Source: Lacinutrix algicola
GTDB lineage: Bacteria; Bacteroidota; Bacteroidia; Flavobacteriales; Flavobacteriaceae
Direction of reading: 5' to 3'
Assembly: GCF_001418085.1 (NCBI RefSeq)
Contig: NZ_LIQH01000020.1
Span: 106,976 to 170,975, forward strand
DNA length: 64,000 bases
The translations under genes were made by a program, and so were the position numbers. The notes under the pieces are model-generated. The model did no database searches. It was given only the letters and a program-made list of their open reading frames with translations, and was not told where the DNA came from. How positions within the stretch are numbered: the stretch's first letter is position 1; each line of letters opens with the position of its first letter. This document shows positions 1-8,013 of the stretch, piece after piece.

Positions 1-1
1 T

Positions 2-238
2 CCAAAAGATATTGAAACTAAGCTTAAACCGTTTTTAAAGATAAAAAATATAACTAATAAAGTGGTTATTTTAGATGATCCAGATTCGAATACTTGGATA
101 GATAAAATAGATTCAAACTGGTCTGGAGCAATACCATTTACAATTATTTTTAACAATAATAAACGTGCTTTTTTCGAGCGCTCGTTTGAAAGTGTAGAAG
201 ATTTGGAAACAGAAATAAATAAAACAATTAATAATTAA
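2..238 (+). CDS. Thioredoxin-fold protein, C-terminal fragment (5' end outside window)
   Basis: An open frame runs in from the window edge and stops at TAA 236-238, giving 78 visible residues. The segment NWSGAIPFTIIFNN followed by a charged helix (SFESVEDLETEINKTI) resembles the last strands and helix of TlpA/thioredoxin-like proteins, where a Gly-Ala-Ile-Pro turn carries the cis-proline. The catalytic CxxC would lie upstream and cannot be seen. It ends 11 bp before another redoxin gene on the same strand, so the two are probably co-transcribed and may act on the same periplasmic thiol targets. The family call is inferred from the C-terminus only. Confidence 0.6.
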   Translation, partial: PKDIETKLKPFLKIKNITNKVVILDDPDSNTWIDKIDSNWSGAIPFTIIFNNNKRAFFERSFESVEDLETEINKTINN

Positions 239-249
239 ATAGTTTTAAA

Positions 250-1017
250 ATGAATAGAATACGTTTAGTATTGGTAATGCTTGCTTTATCTGTAGGAGTA
301 TTAATGTCTTGTAAAGATAAGGAGAGTAATAAAAATGAAACTGCTTTAGAGCATGATGGTAGAGGTCATGGACCAGAAGGTGATCATAAACATGGAGACC
401 GAAAAGGACCACCACATGGAGGAGATAGAAAAGGACCACCAAAAGGAGGAAGTCCAGAACAAACAAAAACTTTAGAAGAAATTGGAGGTTATAATATAGG
501 AGATGTAGCTACAGATTTTAGCCTTAAAAATGTTGATGGTTCAATGGTTTCTCTAGCTAGTATTGATAATGCTAAAGGTTATATTGTAACATTTACTTGT
601 AACGAATGTCCTTTTTCAAAATTATATGAAGACCGTTTAATCGAGTTGCATAATACGTATGCACCACAAGGTTATTCGGTAATTACTATAAACCCTAACA
701 GTCCGGAAAACGAAAAAGAAGGTTATGCTGCAATGCAAGCAAGAGCCAAAGAAAAAGAATTTCCGTTTGCTTACTTAGTAGATGAAGGCCAGGAAATTTA
801 TCCACAATATGGAGCGGTAAGAACGCCACATGTATTTTTATTAGATAAAGATCGTAAAGTTCAATATATAGGTGCAATAGATGATAATTCTAAATCTCCC
901 GAAGATGTAAAAGTTAAGTATGTTGAAGATGCAATAAAAGCTTTACAAGCAGGTAAAAAGCCAGAGGTTACTTTAACCAAATCAATAGGTTGTCCTGTAA
1001 AAGCTAGTAGAGGATAA
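250..1017 (+). CDS. Redoxin (AhpC/TSA-thioredoxin type) lipoprotein with His/Gly-rich linker
   Basis: A 255-residue exported protein. The N-terminus is a lipoprotein signal (VLMSC, Cys21), so the protein should be membrane-anchored. Residues 35-68 form a low-complexity linker of repeated HG, KGPP and GGDRKGPP units that could bind metal. The redoxin domain starts near residue 80 and carries CNECP (Cys117/Cys120) in the position of the thioredoxin/peroxiredoxin active site. A third cysteine lies in the C-terminal IGCPVK motif (Cys248), typical of this branch of thioredoxin-like proteins in Bacteroidota. It follows another thioredoxin-fold gene by 11 bp and ends at a strong hairpin terminator. 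Role inferred: periplasmic thiol-disulfide or peroxide chemistry, substrate unknown. Confidence 0.8.
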   Translation: MNRIRLVLVMLALSVGVLMSCKDKESNKNETALEHDGRGHGPEGDHKHGDRKGPPHGGDRKGPPKGGSPEQTKTLEEIGGYNIGDVATDFSLKNVDGSMVSLASIDNAKGYIVTFTCNECPFSKLYEDRLIELHNTYAPQGYSVITINPNSPENEKEGYAAMQARAKEKEFPFAYLVDEGQEIYPQYGAVRTPHVFLLDKDRKVQYIGAIDDNSKSPEDVKVKYVEDAIKALQAGKKPEVTLTKSIGCPVKASRG

Positions 1018-1041
1018 TTAATAGCAGATTATATTTTATTT

Positions 1042-1076
1042 AAAAAAAACACAAGCGTAAGGCTTGTGTTTTTTTT
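1042..1076. terminator. Bidirectional intrinsic terminator
   Basis: The stem AACACAAGC / GCTTGTGTT with a GTAAG loop is flanked by an A-run on the left and a T-run on the right. It therefore works in both directions, between the convergent redoxin gene (plus) and the TPR/barrel gene (minus). Confidence 0.85.
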
Positions 1077-1102
1077 ATGTCTTATTTTAAATGTTATTTA
1101 TT

Positions 1103-3163
1103 TTAGTCTCTAAATACGGGCTTTTCAAATAGTAGCCATTTAAATCTTACACCAATCTCATTAAAGGTAAATCCTGCAGCAGTTGCAGAGGCAATATTAC
1201 TTCGTGTACCAAATAGGTTTGCCATACAACGCTCTGAGAATTTATAACCCAATTTACCTTGTATTCTATAGGTGCTTTGCTGTTCGTCGTCTTCAATGTA
1301 TTGTAATCCTGTTGCCGCAGTTAACTCATAATACCATTCTTTAGGTTTTGCGATGTTTTCGTCTTTAATAATATTAGCAAATACCTCTACAGCATTAAAT
1401 GTTTCTGGAGAGAAATAGATTGTTGGTACTTGATTTTTAAACGTAATGTATTGGTAGTTTAAACCAGCTTTAAGCGAAGGTTTTGGTAATATATTATAGT
1501 ATAAAGATGTAAATAATAAATTTCTAGCATTACTATCGCTTTGACTGGTGTAAAAGTATTGTGTAAACCAACCTAAATTAAAATTAGTGTTTAAACTATA
1601 GTTTGCATAAAAGTTATTTTGTACAATTTCACGATCTAATAACTCTGCATTAAAGCTTTGTAATTCACGTTTGTAACCAACGGTTAAGTCTTGTAATTTA
1701 AAAGGTTTAATATTAAAAGAGACATCTGTTAATAGTTGTGTGTAATCATTGGTGGTTGCTTTTGCCGATGTTAATCCTGCAGTACCTTTAAAGGTTAAGT
1801 TTGGTAATAATTGATAAGATATACCTGCACTAAAGTCATTAGAGGTAGCATCGTTATTAGTAACAGCATTAGTTGTACTTCTGTAATTATAACTTCCTAA
1901 AATTTTAAATTTTGTAGAAAAAGGGAACTCAACACTATTGTTAAAAGCAAATGCTTCGTTATCTCCATTATCAAAAGTATACGATGTTTTTCCTTCGTAA
2001 GAAGGTGTAAATGTAGTGTTAAGATTTTTTATAAAGTTAGTAGCATCTTTCTGGTTCTTGTAAAATTTTAGTGTGTTTTCGGCAGAAGTATAAGCGTCAT
2101 CATATTTACCTAATGCTTTTAAGGCATTTGCGTTTCCAAGATTGCCATCAAAAGATGTACTGTCATTAACCAAAATTTTATCGTAATCTTTTACACTCTT
2201 TTTAAAATCACTTTTATAAATATTAAGTGTGGCGCGTAAGGCAAGTACCCAATTGTCGTTGGGTTTAGTTTCTATTAATTTAGCTATAAGCGTGTCTGCT
2301 GTTTTATATTTTTTATTCCAAATTAAAGCCTGTGCATAACGCTCTGTTGTTTGTTGTGTAAGCGTTGCATCTGTTGTGTCATTTAAACTATTATAAGCTT
2401 GCTGGCTTAATTGTAGAGCATCTTTTTCTTTTCCGTTTAAGTGAGATACTAATGCTAAACCATTTAACGACGTAATTTTATTTTCAGGGTTTTCGGCTAA
2501 AATAGCATACGTTGCTTTAGCATCTTCTAACCTGTTTGCTATTAAATATAGGTTAGCTAAGTTTAATAAGGTGTCTTTGTCATTATTAAACAATGTAAGA
2601 TTTTGTTTTAATAAGACTTCTGCTTCATCGTATTGTTGTGCTTGTTGTTTTTGGTAAGCGTATCCTAAATACATATACTTTTTAGAGGTTAATGCGTTTG
2701 GATTTCCTGGTAATACCTCCAATGCTTTATCAACATATTTTAAAGCATCTTCATATTCTTTTAAATTGGATAAGGTGTTAGCATAACTTAATAATGCCGG
2801 AAAACTTTTAGGGTCTTCATCTATTAAACTTTTAAAATAAGTTTTTGCTTTTGGGAAATTGCTATTCCATAATAACGACTCTCCATAATTTAGTTTCACT
2901 TCAAAATCTGTTGGATAATCTGCTAATAGATTAGTGAAAAGAGTGTTTGCTTGTTCTGGTTTTCCGTTTAATCCAATGGCACGACCATAACATAGTCTAG
3001 CAGTTTTGTTATCTGGATGTTCTTTTAGTACGGTTTTAAAAAACGTTTCAGCTTGAGCATATTTACCGGTTTCTAGATAGGTAAAGCCTTCTTGCATGTC
3101 TTGAGAATAGCCAAAAATAGCAGTTAATAATAATGTAAGTAGAAGTATAGATTTGAGTTTCAT
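1103..3163 (-). CDS. TPR protein with C-terminal outer-membrane beta-barrel (YaiO/PgaA-like architecture)
   Basis: A 686-residue protein with a Sec signal peptide (residues 1-20, ending in GYSQ). Residues about 25-370 are a chain of TPR helices, with repeats such as YLETGKYAQAETFFKTVL and YGESLLWNSNFPKAKTYFKSL. From about residue 390 the sequence alternates polar and hydrophobic residues with aromatic girdles to a C-terminal barrel-like end, as in the YaiO-type barrel. TPR plus barrel is the layout of exopolysaccharide exporters such as PgaA and PelB. It is divergent from the STAS-flippase genes and borders the glycan locus, so I infer it is that locus's outer-membrane secretion channel. The substrate is not known. 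Confidence 0.75.
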   Translation of the reverse strand: MKLKSILLLTLLLTAIFGYSQDMQEGFTYLETGKYAQAETFFKTVLKEHPDNKTARLCYGRAIGLNGKPEQANTLFTNLLADYPTDFEVKLNYGESLLWNSNFPKAKTYFKSLIDEDPKSFPALLSYANTLSNLKEYEDALKYVDKALEVLPGNPNALTSKKYMYLGYAYQKQQAQQYDEAEVLLKQNLTLFNNDKDTLLNLANLYLIANRLEDAKATYAILAENPENKITSLNGLALVSHLNGKEKDALQLSQQAYNSLNDTTDATLTQQTTERYAQALIWNKKYKTADTLIAKLIETKPNDNWVLALRATLNIYKSDFKKSVKDYDKILVNDSTSFDGNLGNANALKALGKYDDAYTSAENTLKFYKNQKDATNFIKNLNTTFTPSYEGKTSYTFDNGDNEAFAFNNSVEFPFSTKFKILGSYNYRSTTNAVTNNDATSNDFSAGISYQLLPNLTFKGTAGLTSAKATTNDYTQLLTDVSFNIKPFKLQDLTVGYKRELQSFNAELLDREIVQNNFYANYSLNTNFNLGWFTQYFYTSQSDSNARNLLFTSLYYNILPKPSLKAGLNYQYITFKNQVPTIYFSPETFNAVEVFANIIKDENIAKPKEWYYELTAATGLQYIEDDEQQSTYRIQGKLGYKFSERCMANLFGTRSNIASATAAGFTFNEIGVRFKWLLFEKPVFRD

Positions 3164-3206
3164 GTTCTGGTTTTAAATCATTTGCAAGTTAAGCATTCAT
3201 ATTCAA

Positions 3207-3276
3207 TCATTCGTCTACACCAATGGTTCACTCATCGAAATTCAAAAGTCTTTGAGAGGTTTACGTCGCATCTTTG
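3207..3276 (+). promoter_or_regulatory. LytTR/AlgR-like box plus promoter of the STAS-flippase unit
   Basis: TCATTCGTC (3207-3215) is repeated as TCACTCATC (3228-3236), 7 of 9 identical and offset by 21 bp. That is the 9-bp direct repeat with 12-bp spacer expected of LytTR-family response regulators. The -7-like element CATCTTTG is at 3269-3276. The box begins 62 bp before the -7 element, as it does at two other promoters of this locus. Confidence 0.6.
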
Positions 3277-3315
3277 TATCAGAAATCAAACACAAACAAT
3301 TTAAAAATAACAATT

Positions 3316-3594
3316 ATGGCATTAACAATTTCACAACAAGACAATACAATTACTTTAGAAGGTAAATTAAACGCAACAACGGTAAGAAACTTTAAAATGC
3401 ATTTTGGATTAATTCAAAATCCTTTTAGAAACTTAACAATAGACTTTGATAAGGTTACTGAAATGGATGAATCTGCATTATTCACATTAAAAGAAATGTA
3501 TAAAAATGAAGCGTTAAAAAGCAATCCGTTTTTTGTTACAGGATTTAGAAGCGAAGAAATCTACGAAGATTATCAGTTCTCTAATATAGCCTAA
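3316..3594 (+). CDS. STAS-domain protein (anti-sigma-factor-antagonist-like)
   Basis: A 92-residue protein read from ATG 3316. An upstream in-frame TTG at 3274 lies inside the -7 promoter element and is unlikely to be used. It has the small alpha/beta pattern of STAS domains: MALTISQQDNTITLEGKLNA, then LTIDFDKVTEMDESALFTL. In SpoIIAA-type proteins the loop reads D-S-S-G with the first Ser phosphorylated. Here it reads D51-E52-S53-A, so the phosphosite position is Glu. The gene is followed 27 bp later by a flippase and is probably co-transcribed with it. Role inferred: a partner-switching or scaffold protein controlling the glycan machinery. No anti-sigma kinase was seen in the window. Confidence 0.65.
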   Translation: MALTISQQDNTITLEGKLNATTVRNFKMHFGLIQNPFRNLTIDFDKVTEMDESALFTLKEMYKNEALKSNPFFVTGFRSEEIYEDYQFSNIA

Positions 3595-3621
3595 TAAATA
3601 ATATCAAACACACTCAATAAG

Positions 3622-4866
3622 ATGCAAGCTCTATCTCTTTCAATACCAAAAAAAATATCTCAAGAACAATTGTTTATGCTAAGCGTATTGGCAGTAAATG
3701 GAGGGAACTATTTGTATAATCTTATTTTAGGTCGTGTGTTAGGTCCAGCACAATTTGCAGATGCAGCTGTATTAATTACCTTTTTATTAGTCTTGTCTTT
3801 TGTAGCGATGACATTTCAATTAGTAACTGCAAAATTCTCGGTAGTTTTTGAAAATGAGACATTCAAGAATTTTATCTCAAAAATTTATAAAAACGCAACA
3901 ATTGTAGGCTTAGGGTTAGGAACGTTAATTATTGTGTTTGCAAATCAATTGCAAGCGGTTTTTAATACGTCGTCTTCTAGTATGTTTACCATTTTTGGAA
4001 TTGGAGTGCCTTTATACTTTCTAATGAGTGTAAACAGAGGTGTGTTTCAGGGTAAGAAAGAATTCAAGTCTTTATCAATTACCTATCAAGCCGAAATGTT
4101 AAGCAGATTGATAATCACGTTAGCATTAATCTTCTTGTTTGATATACAATCTTCGGTTGTGATTGCTATCGGAATTTTAATCTCTTTTGGATTTGGTTTA
4201 GTGCCTTTCAAATTTAAAAACTTAAACTTTAAAAAATCAATTGCTATTGAAGCTAGTCAATCTAAACAGGTTAAAAGCTTTTTTATAATTACAGCGTTTT
4301 ATGAGCTGACACAGATTATAATTAACAATAGTGATATCTTATTAGTAAAACATTACTTTGACGCTTACGATGCGGGATTATATGCATCATTAGCCTTAAT
4401 AGGTCGTATTGTATACTTCGTAGCTTGGATGTTTGTTATGTTATTATTGCCAACCGTAGTTCAGCTTAAAAAAGAAGGTAAACCAACAACACCAATTTTA
4501 TTTAAATATGTTGGTTATATCGCAGCAATTGCAATAGCAATAGTTATTGGTTGCGCTTTGTTTCCAGAAACAGCAATTACCTTATTATTTGGAGATAGTT
4601 ATTTAGAAATGGCGCCTTTATTATGGAAGTACGCATTAGCAACAGGTTTGTTTGCCATATCAAACATCTTTGCATACTACTATTTATCGTTAGATAAATT
4701 TATTCCTGTAGTAATTTCAGGAACCTTCGGAATGCTTCAAATGGTATTAGTTATCTTTTTTCATGACAGTTTAGAGCAGGTAGTACACATGCAGATTATA
4801 GCAATGGTGTTATTGTTAGTAATGCAATTGTCGTTCTTTATTTTTAATATGAAGAATGATAAATAA
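3622..4866 (+). CDS. Polysaccharide flippase (MOP/MATE superfamily, Polysacc_synt type)
   Basis: A 414-residue, very hydrophobic protein with about 12 membrane segments. The N-terminus (SVLAVNGGNYLYNLILGRVLGP) matches the start of lipid-linked polysaccharide flippases, which have a short N-terminal helix then an N-Y-L-Y-N-x(3-4)-R-x-L-G motif. The family moves undecaprenyl-linked sugars across the inner membrane or forms part of an exporter. It lies between the STAS gene and the GT4 gene, and a strong terminator follows it. The substrate is unknown; it could be a PelG-like subunit, but I do not see enough to say so. Confidence 0.8.
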   Translation: MQALSLSIPKKISQEQLFMLSVLAVNGGNYLYNLILGRVLGPAQFADAAVLITFLLVLSFVAMTFQLVTAKFSVVFENETFKNFISKIYKNATIVGLGLGTLIIVFANQLQAVFNTSSSSMFTIFGIGVPLYFLMSVNRGVFQGKKEFKSLSITYQAEMLSRLIITLALIFLFDIQSSVVIAIGILISFGFGLVPFKFKNLNFKKSIAIEASQSKQVKSFFIITAFYELTQIIINNSDILLVKHYFDAYDAGLYASLALIGRIVYFVAWMFVMLLLPTVVQLKKEGKPTTPILFKYVGYIAAIAIAIVIGCALFPETAITLLFGDSYLEMAPLLWKYALATGLFAISNIFAYYYLSLDKFIPVVISGTFGMLQMVLVIFFHDSLEQVVHMQIIAMVLLLVMQLSFFIFNMKNDK

Positions 4867-4904
4867 GAACTAAATGTAATTATATTTTATTAGTCTAAAT
4901 ATAT

Positions 4905-4938
4905 AAAAAGACTGTAGTTGTATACTGCAGTCTTTTTT
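4905..4938 (+). terminator. Intrinsic terminator after flippase gene
   Basis: The stem AAAAAGACTGTAG / CTGCAGTCTTTTT has one G-T wobble and a short loop, then a T-run. It separates the STAS-flippase unit from the GT4 unit, which has its own promoter at 4991-5060. Confidence 0.85.
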
Positions 4939-4990
4939 GTTTTAGTATCCAAACACAACCATCGATAAAAAGTAAAACGACACTTACTTT

Positions 4991-5060
4991 CCATTCGTCG
5001 ATAGCAAAATGCAAACCACCGATACTCGACTGTTTTACTGTGTTTTATGTTGCAAATTTG
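4991..5060 (+). promoter_or_regulatory. LytTR/AlgR-like box plus promoter of the GT4 gene
   Basis: CCATTCGTC is at 4991-4999 and the -7-like element CAAATTTG at 5053-5060, again 62 bp from box start to -7 start. A second half-site at +21 (CAAACCACC) matches only weakly. CACCGATA, a few bases further, aligns with CATCGAAA in the 3207 promoter. No TTTG is seen at the usual -33 spacing, which suits an activator-dependent promoter. Confidence 0.55.
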
Positions 5061-5097
5061 TAGTGTAATTAGGAAATAACATATTAAAATATATAAA

Positions 5098-6345
5098 ATG
5101 AAACTAGCAATCGTAACAGCATATCCACCAAGTAAAGTAACCTTAAATGAGTATGCTTACCATTTAGTAAAGCACTTTAGACAAAAAGATAATGTGACTG
5201 AAATTGTTTTATTAACGGATAAAACAGAAGGAGCTAAGGACATTGCTTTTACAGAAGATGGTTGTAAGATTACAGTTAAAGAGTGTTGGGCTTTTAATAG
5301 CTACACAAACATTTTAAATGTAACAAAAGCGATTAATAAGACTAAGCCAGATGCGGTGTTATTCAACTTACAATTCATGAAGTTTGGAGATAAAAAAATA
5401 GCAGCAGCTTTAGGGTTAATGTTACCGTTGGTTTGTAAGCTGAAAAAGATTCCTAATATCGTGTTATTGCATAACATATTAGAAGAAGTAGATTTAGGAT
5501 CTGCAGGATTTACAAGTAGCAAAATCATGCAAAAAGTATATGGTTTTATAGGAACAAGTTTGACAAGGTTGATTTTACAAGCAGATACGGTTGCGGTAAC
5601 CATGCAAAAATATGTTGACATTTTAGAGAAAAAATATAATGCCAAAAATGTGACTTTAATTCCGCACGGAACTTTTGAAATTTCTGAAGAAACACCAGAA
5701 TACGATTTACCACAAGGTCCTTTACAAGTTATGACTTTTGGTAAATTTGGAACCTACAAAAAAGTAGAAGGGATGATTGAAGCGGTGGAGAAAGTAAGAG
5801 CCACTACAGGATTAGATTTGGAAGTTGTTATTGCAGGAACAGACAACCCAAATGTTCCTGGATATTTAGCAGATGTACGCGCAAAATATATGCATGTATC
5901 GCAAGTCCGTTTTACAGGTTATGTAGAAGAATATGAAGTGCCAACCTTATTTAAAGAAAGTGCCGTAGTTGTATTTCCATACACATCAACAACGGGAAGT
6001 TCAGGTGTTTTACACCAAGCAGGAAGTTATGGTAAAGCTGTAGTGATGCCAGATTTAGGTGACCTTGCATTATTAGTAAAAGATGAAGGTTATAAAGGTG
6101 AATTTTTTGAGCCTACATCTGTAGAAAGTTTAGCAACTGCAATTGAAGAAATAGTTACAAATGAAGCACATAGAGTAGCATTAGGTAAAGCAAATTACGA
6201 AGCTGCAACAGCATATCCAATGGAGAAAATTGCAGATATGTATTTAAATAAATTTGATGCTATAATTTCAAAAAAATCTCCAAGTAAAACAGCTATAAAA
6301 ATAAAAGAAAAAGCAATGGTTTTAGAGCCAACAACATTAGATTAA
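5098..6345 (+). CDS. Glycosyltransferase family 4 (GT-B fold)
   Basis: A 415-residue protein starting MKLAIVTAYPPSK, the first Rossmann strand of GT-B enzymes. The C-terminal half has the donor-binding domain: TLIPHGTFE, then YDLPQGPLQVMTFGKFGTYKKVEGMIEA, and a late stretch FPYTSTTGSSGVLHQAG where the family usually places its nucleotide-sugar-contacting residues. It is predicted cytoplasmic or membrane-associated, adding sugars to a lipid-linked or nascent chain. It is monocistronic, between two terminators, under a promoter shared in design with the STAS-flippase and REC-GT2 units. Donor and acceptor cannot be told from the sequence. Confidence 0.85.
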   Translation: MKLAIVTAYPPSKVTLNEYAYHLVKHFRQKDNVTEIVLLTDKTEGAKDIAFTEDGCKITVKECWAFNSYTNILNVTKAINKTKPDAVLFNLQFMKFGDKKIAAALGLMLPLVCKLKKIPNIVLLHNILEEVDLGSAGFTSSKIMQKVYGFIGTSLTRLILQADTVAVTMQKYVDILEKKYNAKNVTLIPHGTFEISEETPEYDLPQGPLQVMTFGKFGTYKKVEGMIEAVEKVRATTGLDLEVVIAGTDNPNVPGYLADVRAKYMHVSQVRFTGYVEEYEVPTLFKESAVVVFPYTSTTGSSGVLHQAGSYGKAVVMPDLGDLALLVKDEGYKGEFFEPTSVESLATAIEEIVTNEAHRVALGKANYEAATAYPMEKIADMYLNKFDAIISKKSPSKTAIKIKEKAMVLEPTTLD

Positions 6346-6420
6346 TATAAGTAAACGATACCTTTTTTGTCCCAAGCAAATAATATATCAAGTGTCATTT
6401 TATTGACATTATTATCGAAC

Positions 6421-6455
6421 AATCTCAAAATTAATCTACTTAATTTGAGATTTTT
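6421..6455 (+). terminator. Intrinsic terminator after GT4
   Basis: TCTCAAAATTAA pairs with TTAATTTGAGA across TCTAC with one bulged A, followed by TTTTT. It sits between convergent genes, the GT4 (plus) and the GH5-like gene (minus). Confidence 0.7.
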
Positions 6456-6498
6456 CGTTTTTATAAGACTAAAAAAATAGTTGTAAAACAGACAATTA

Positions 6499-8013
6499 CT
6501 AGTGTGTAATATATTTAAACGATGCCTTTTTTACACCGTTTTTGTTAATAAATCCAAACTTTTTCTGGGTATTACGTCTCCAAGGTCTGCGTCCAACTAC
6601 AGCAGTTGGTACGTCAACAAAATCATATAAAGTCCAAGACATAAATTGCAACTTATTAGAAGCAATAATCTCTTGGATTTTTTTGTGGTAATTAGCTTGA
6701 TCTTCTTCAGAGCTTCCAAATGGTTTCCAAAACCCACTATAGGATGACATTCCAAATTCTTGCAATACTAACGGTTTGTTTGGTATTTCTATTTGCATTG
6801 TTTTAATAGCAGCATCCAATTCGCTTAAGCCTTCATAATAATGAAACGATACAATATCTACTTTGTCTTTTAAAATGGGTGCGCTTTGTGTGTTGGACCA
6901 ACCAATAGTTACAGGATGCACATTATCTATAGATTTTACTAAATCTATCATATTGTCTAACCAAGCAATAACCATATCTTTTCCTCTAGATTCAAAATCA
7001 AGGTTTGGCTCGTTTTTAATATCCCATGCAATAATAGCGCTGTGGTCTTTAAAGGTAGACACGATAGTTTCTGCGTGACGTTGGTTTAAGGTCCAATTCA
7101 TCACAGAATAATCGCCATAAAAATCAAATAATGTTACTACTACTTTTAGGTTTTGCTCTTCTGCAGCATCTAAAGTTTGTTTTAGTTTTTCTAACTTTTT
7201 AGGATCGACATCAGCTTTTCCAAAGTCATCATATTGCACAAAAATCCTAACCGAATTTAAGCCTGCATTTTTAATAACCTTAAAGTCACTAATAATGGTG
7301 TCTTTCGCGAAAGCGTCACCAAACATGTTCCAAGGTGTCGCTTTTGGATAATAATTAATCCCTTTAATAACTAAACTATCAGTTTCAATTTTTGCTATTT
7401 CTGGTAAGTACGGTTTAGTGCTTTCTTTAACTAAATGCCTAATACGCCAAAAGCCATCTTCTAATAAAAACACCATTTTATAAGTTGAGGTTTCTGTGGT
7501 TTCTAGTACTAGTTTTTCATCTTTAAAAACCCGTTTATATTCTACAACATTTCTATCAGTAATAACCGCCAATTGTCCGTCTTCGCTAAAAAACTCTAAA
7601 GTTGGTTTGTGGTTTAATGTTGTGGCTTCAATGGTTGTGTTTTCAGCTTTGTTTAATTCAATAAAGGCATATAAGTTTTCTCTAGCACTGTCTGTGTAAT
7701 AATCTTTTATACCAGCAGTTTTATTGGTTTGATATGCTATTTGTTTAACGTACCAAGCGTCTAAATAGTTGTTTTGAAGTGCGTTTAGGTTTTCGTTATC
7801 CATTGGTCTGCCTTCGTTATTTAAAGGTTCCCAAATTAATTTTGGCGCATATTGTTCTACTTTTTGTATTTCGGTATGTAGCATTGTGCTTCTGTCCGCT
7901 CCCGTATTTAAGTAGCTAAAAAGCGCACTTATACCAGATATAATCAAGGCTACAATCATAATATATGAGATTATTAATATGGTACGTAGTATGTTTTTGT
8001 TAAGACCTACCAT
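6499..8013 (-). CDS. Membrane-anchored glycoside hydrolase, GH5/GH2-type TIM barrel
   Basis: A 504-residue protein. One N-terminal transmembrane helix (IVALIISGISALFSYL) anchors it, about 200 residues of unrecognised extracytoplasmic sequence follow, then a TIM barrel. The barrel shows the clan GH-A signatures: LNSVRIFVQYDD (strand 2), AWDIKNEPNL with the acid/base Glu (strand 4), DIVSFHYYEG, and LVLQEFGMSS with the nucleophile Glu (strand 7). Its ATG overlaps the TAG stop of the upstream Ig-like gene by 7 bp, so the two are translationally coupled. A glycosidase inside a polysaccharide locus usually trims or releases the chain, as PelA and similar enzymes do. The linkage specificity is not readable here. 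Confidence 0.8.
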   Translation of the reverse strand: MVGLNKNILRTILIISYIMIVALIISGISALFSYLNTGADRSTMLHTEIQKVEQYAPKLIWEPLNNEGRPMDNENLNALQNNYLDAWYVKQIAYQTNKTAGIKDYYTDSARENLYAFIELNKAENTTIEATTLNHKPTLEFFSEDGQLAVITDRNVVEYKRVFKDEKLVLETTETSTYKMVFLLEDGFWRIRHLVKESTKPYLPEIAKIETDSLVIKGINYYPKATPWNMFGDAFAKDTIISDFKVIKNAGLNSVRIFVQYDDFGKADVDPKKLEKLKQTLDAAEEQNLKVVVTLFDFYGDYSVMNWTLNQRHAETIVSTFKDHSAIIAWDIKNEPNLDFESRGKDMVIAWLDNMIDLVKSIDNVHPVTIGWSNTQSAPILKDKVDIVSFHYYEGLSELDAAIKTMQIEIPNKPLVLQEFGMSSYSGFWKPFGSSEEDQANYHKKIQEIIASNKLQFMSWTLYDFVDVPTAVVGRRPWRRNTQKKFGFINKNGVKKASFKYITH

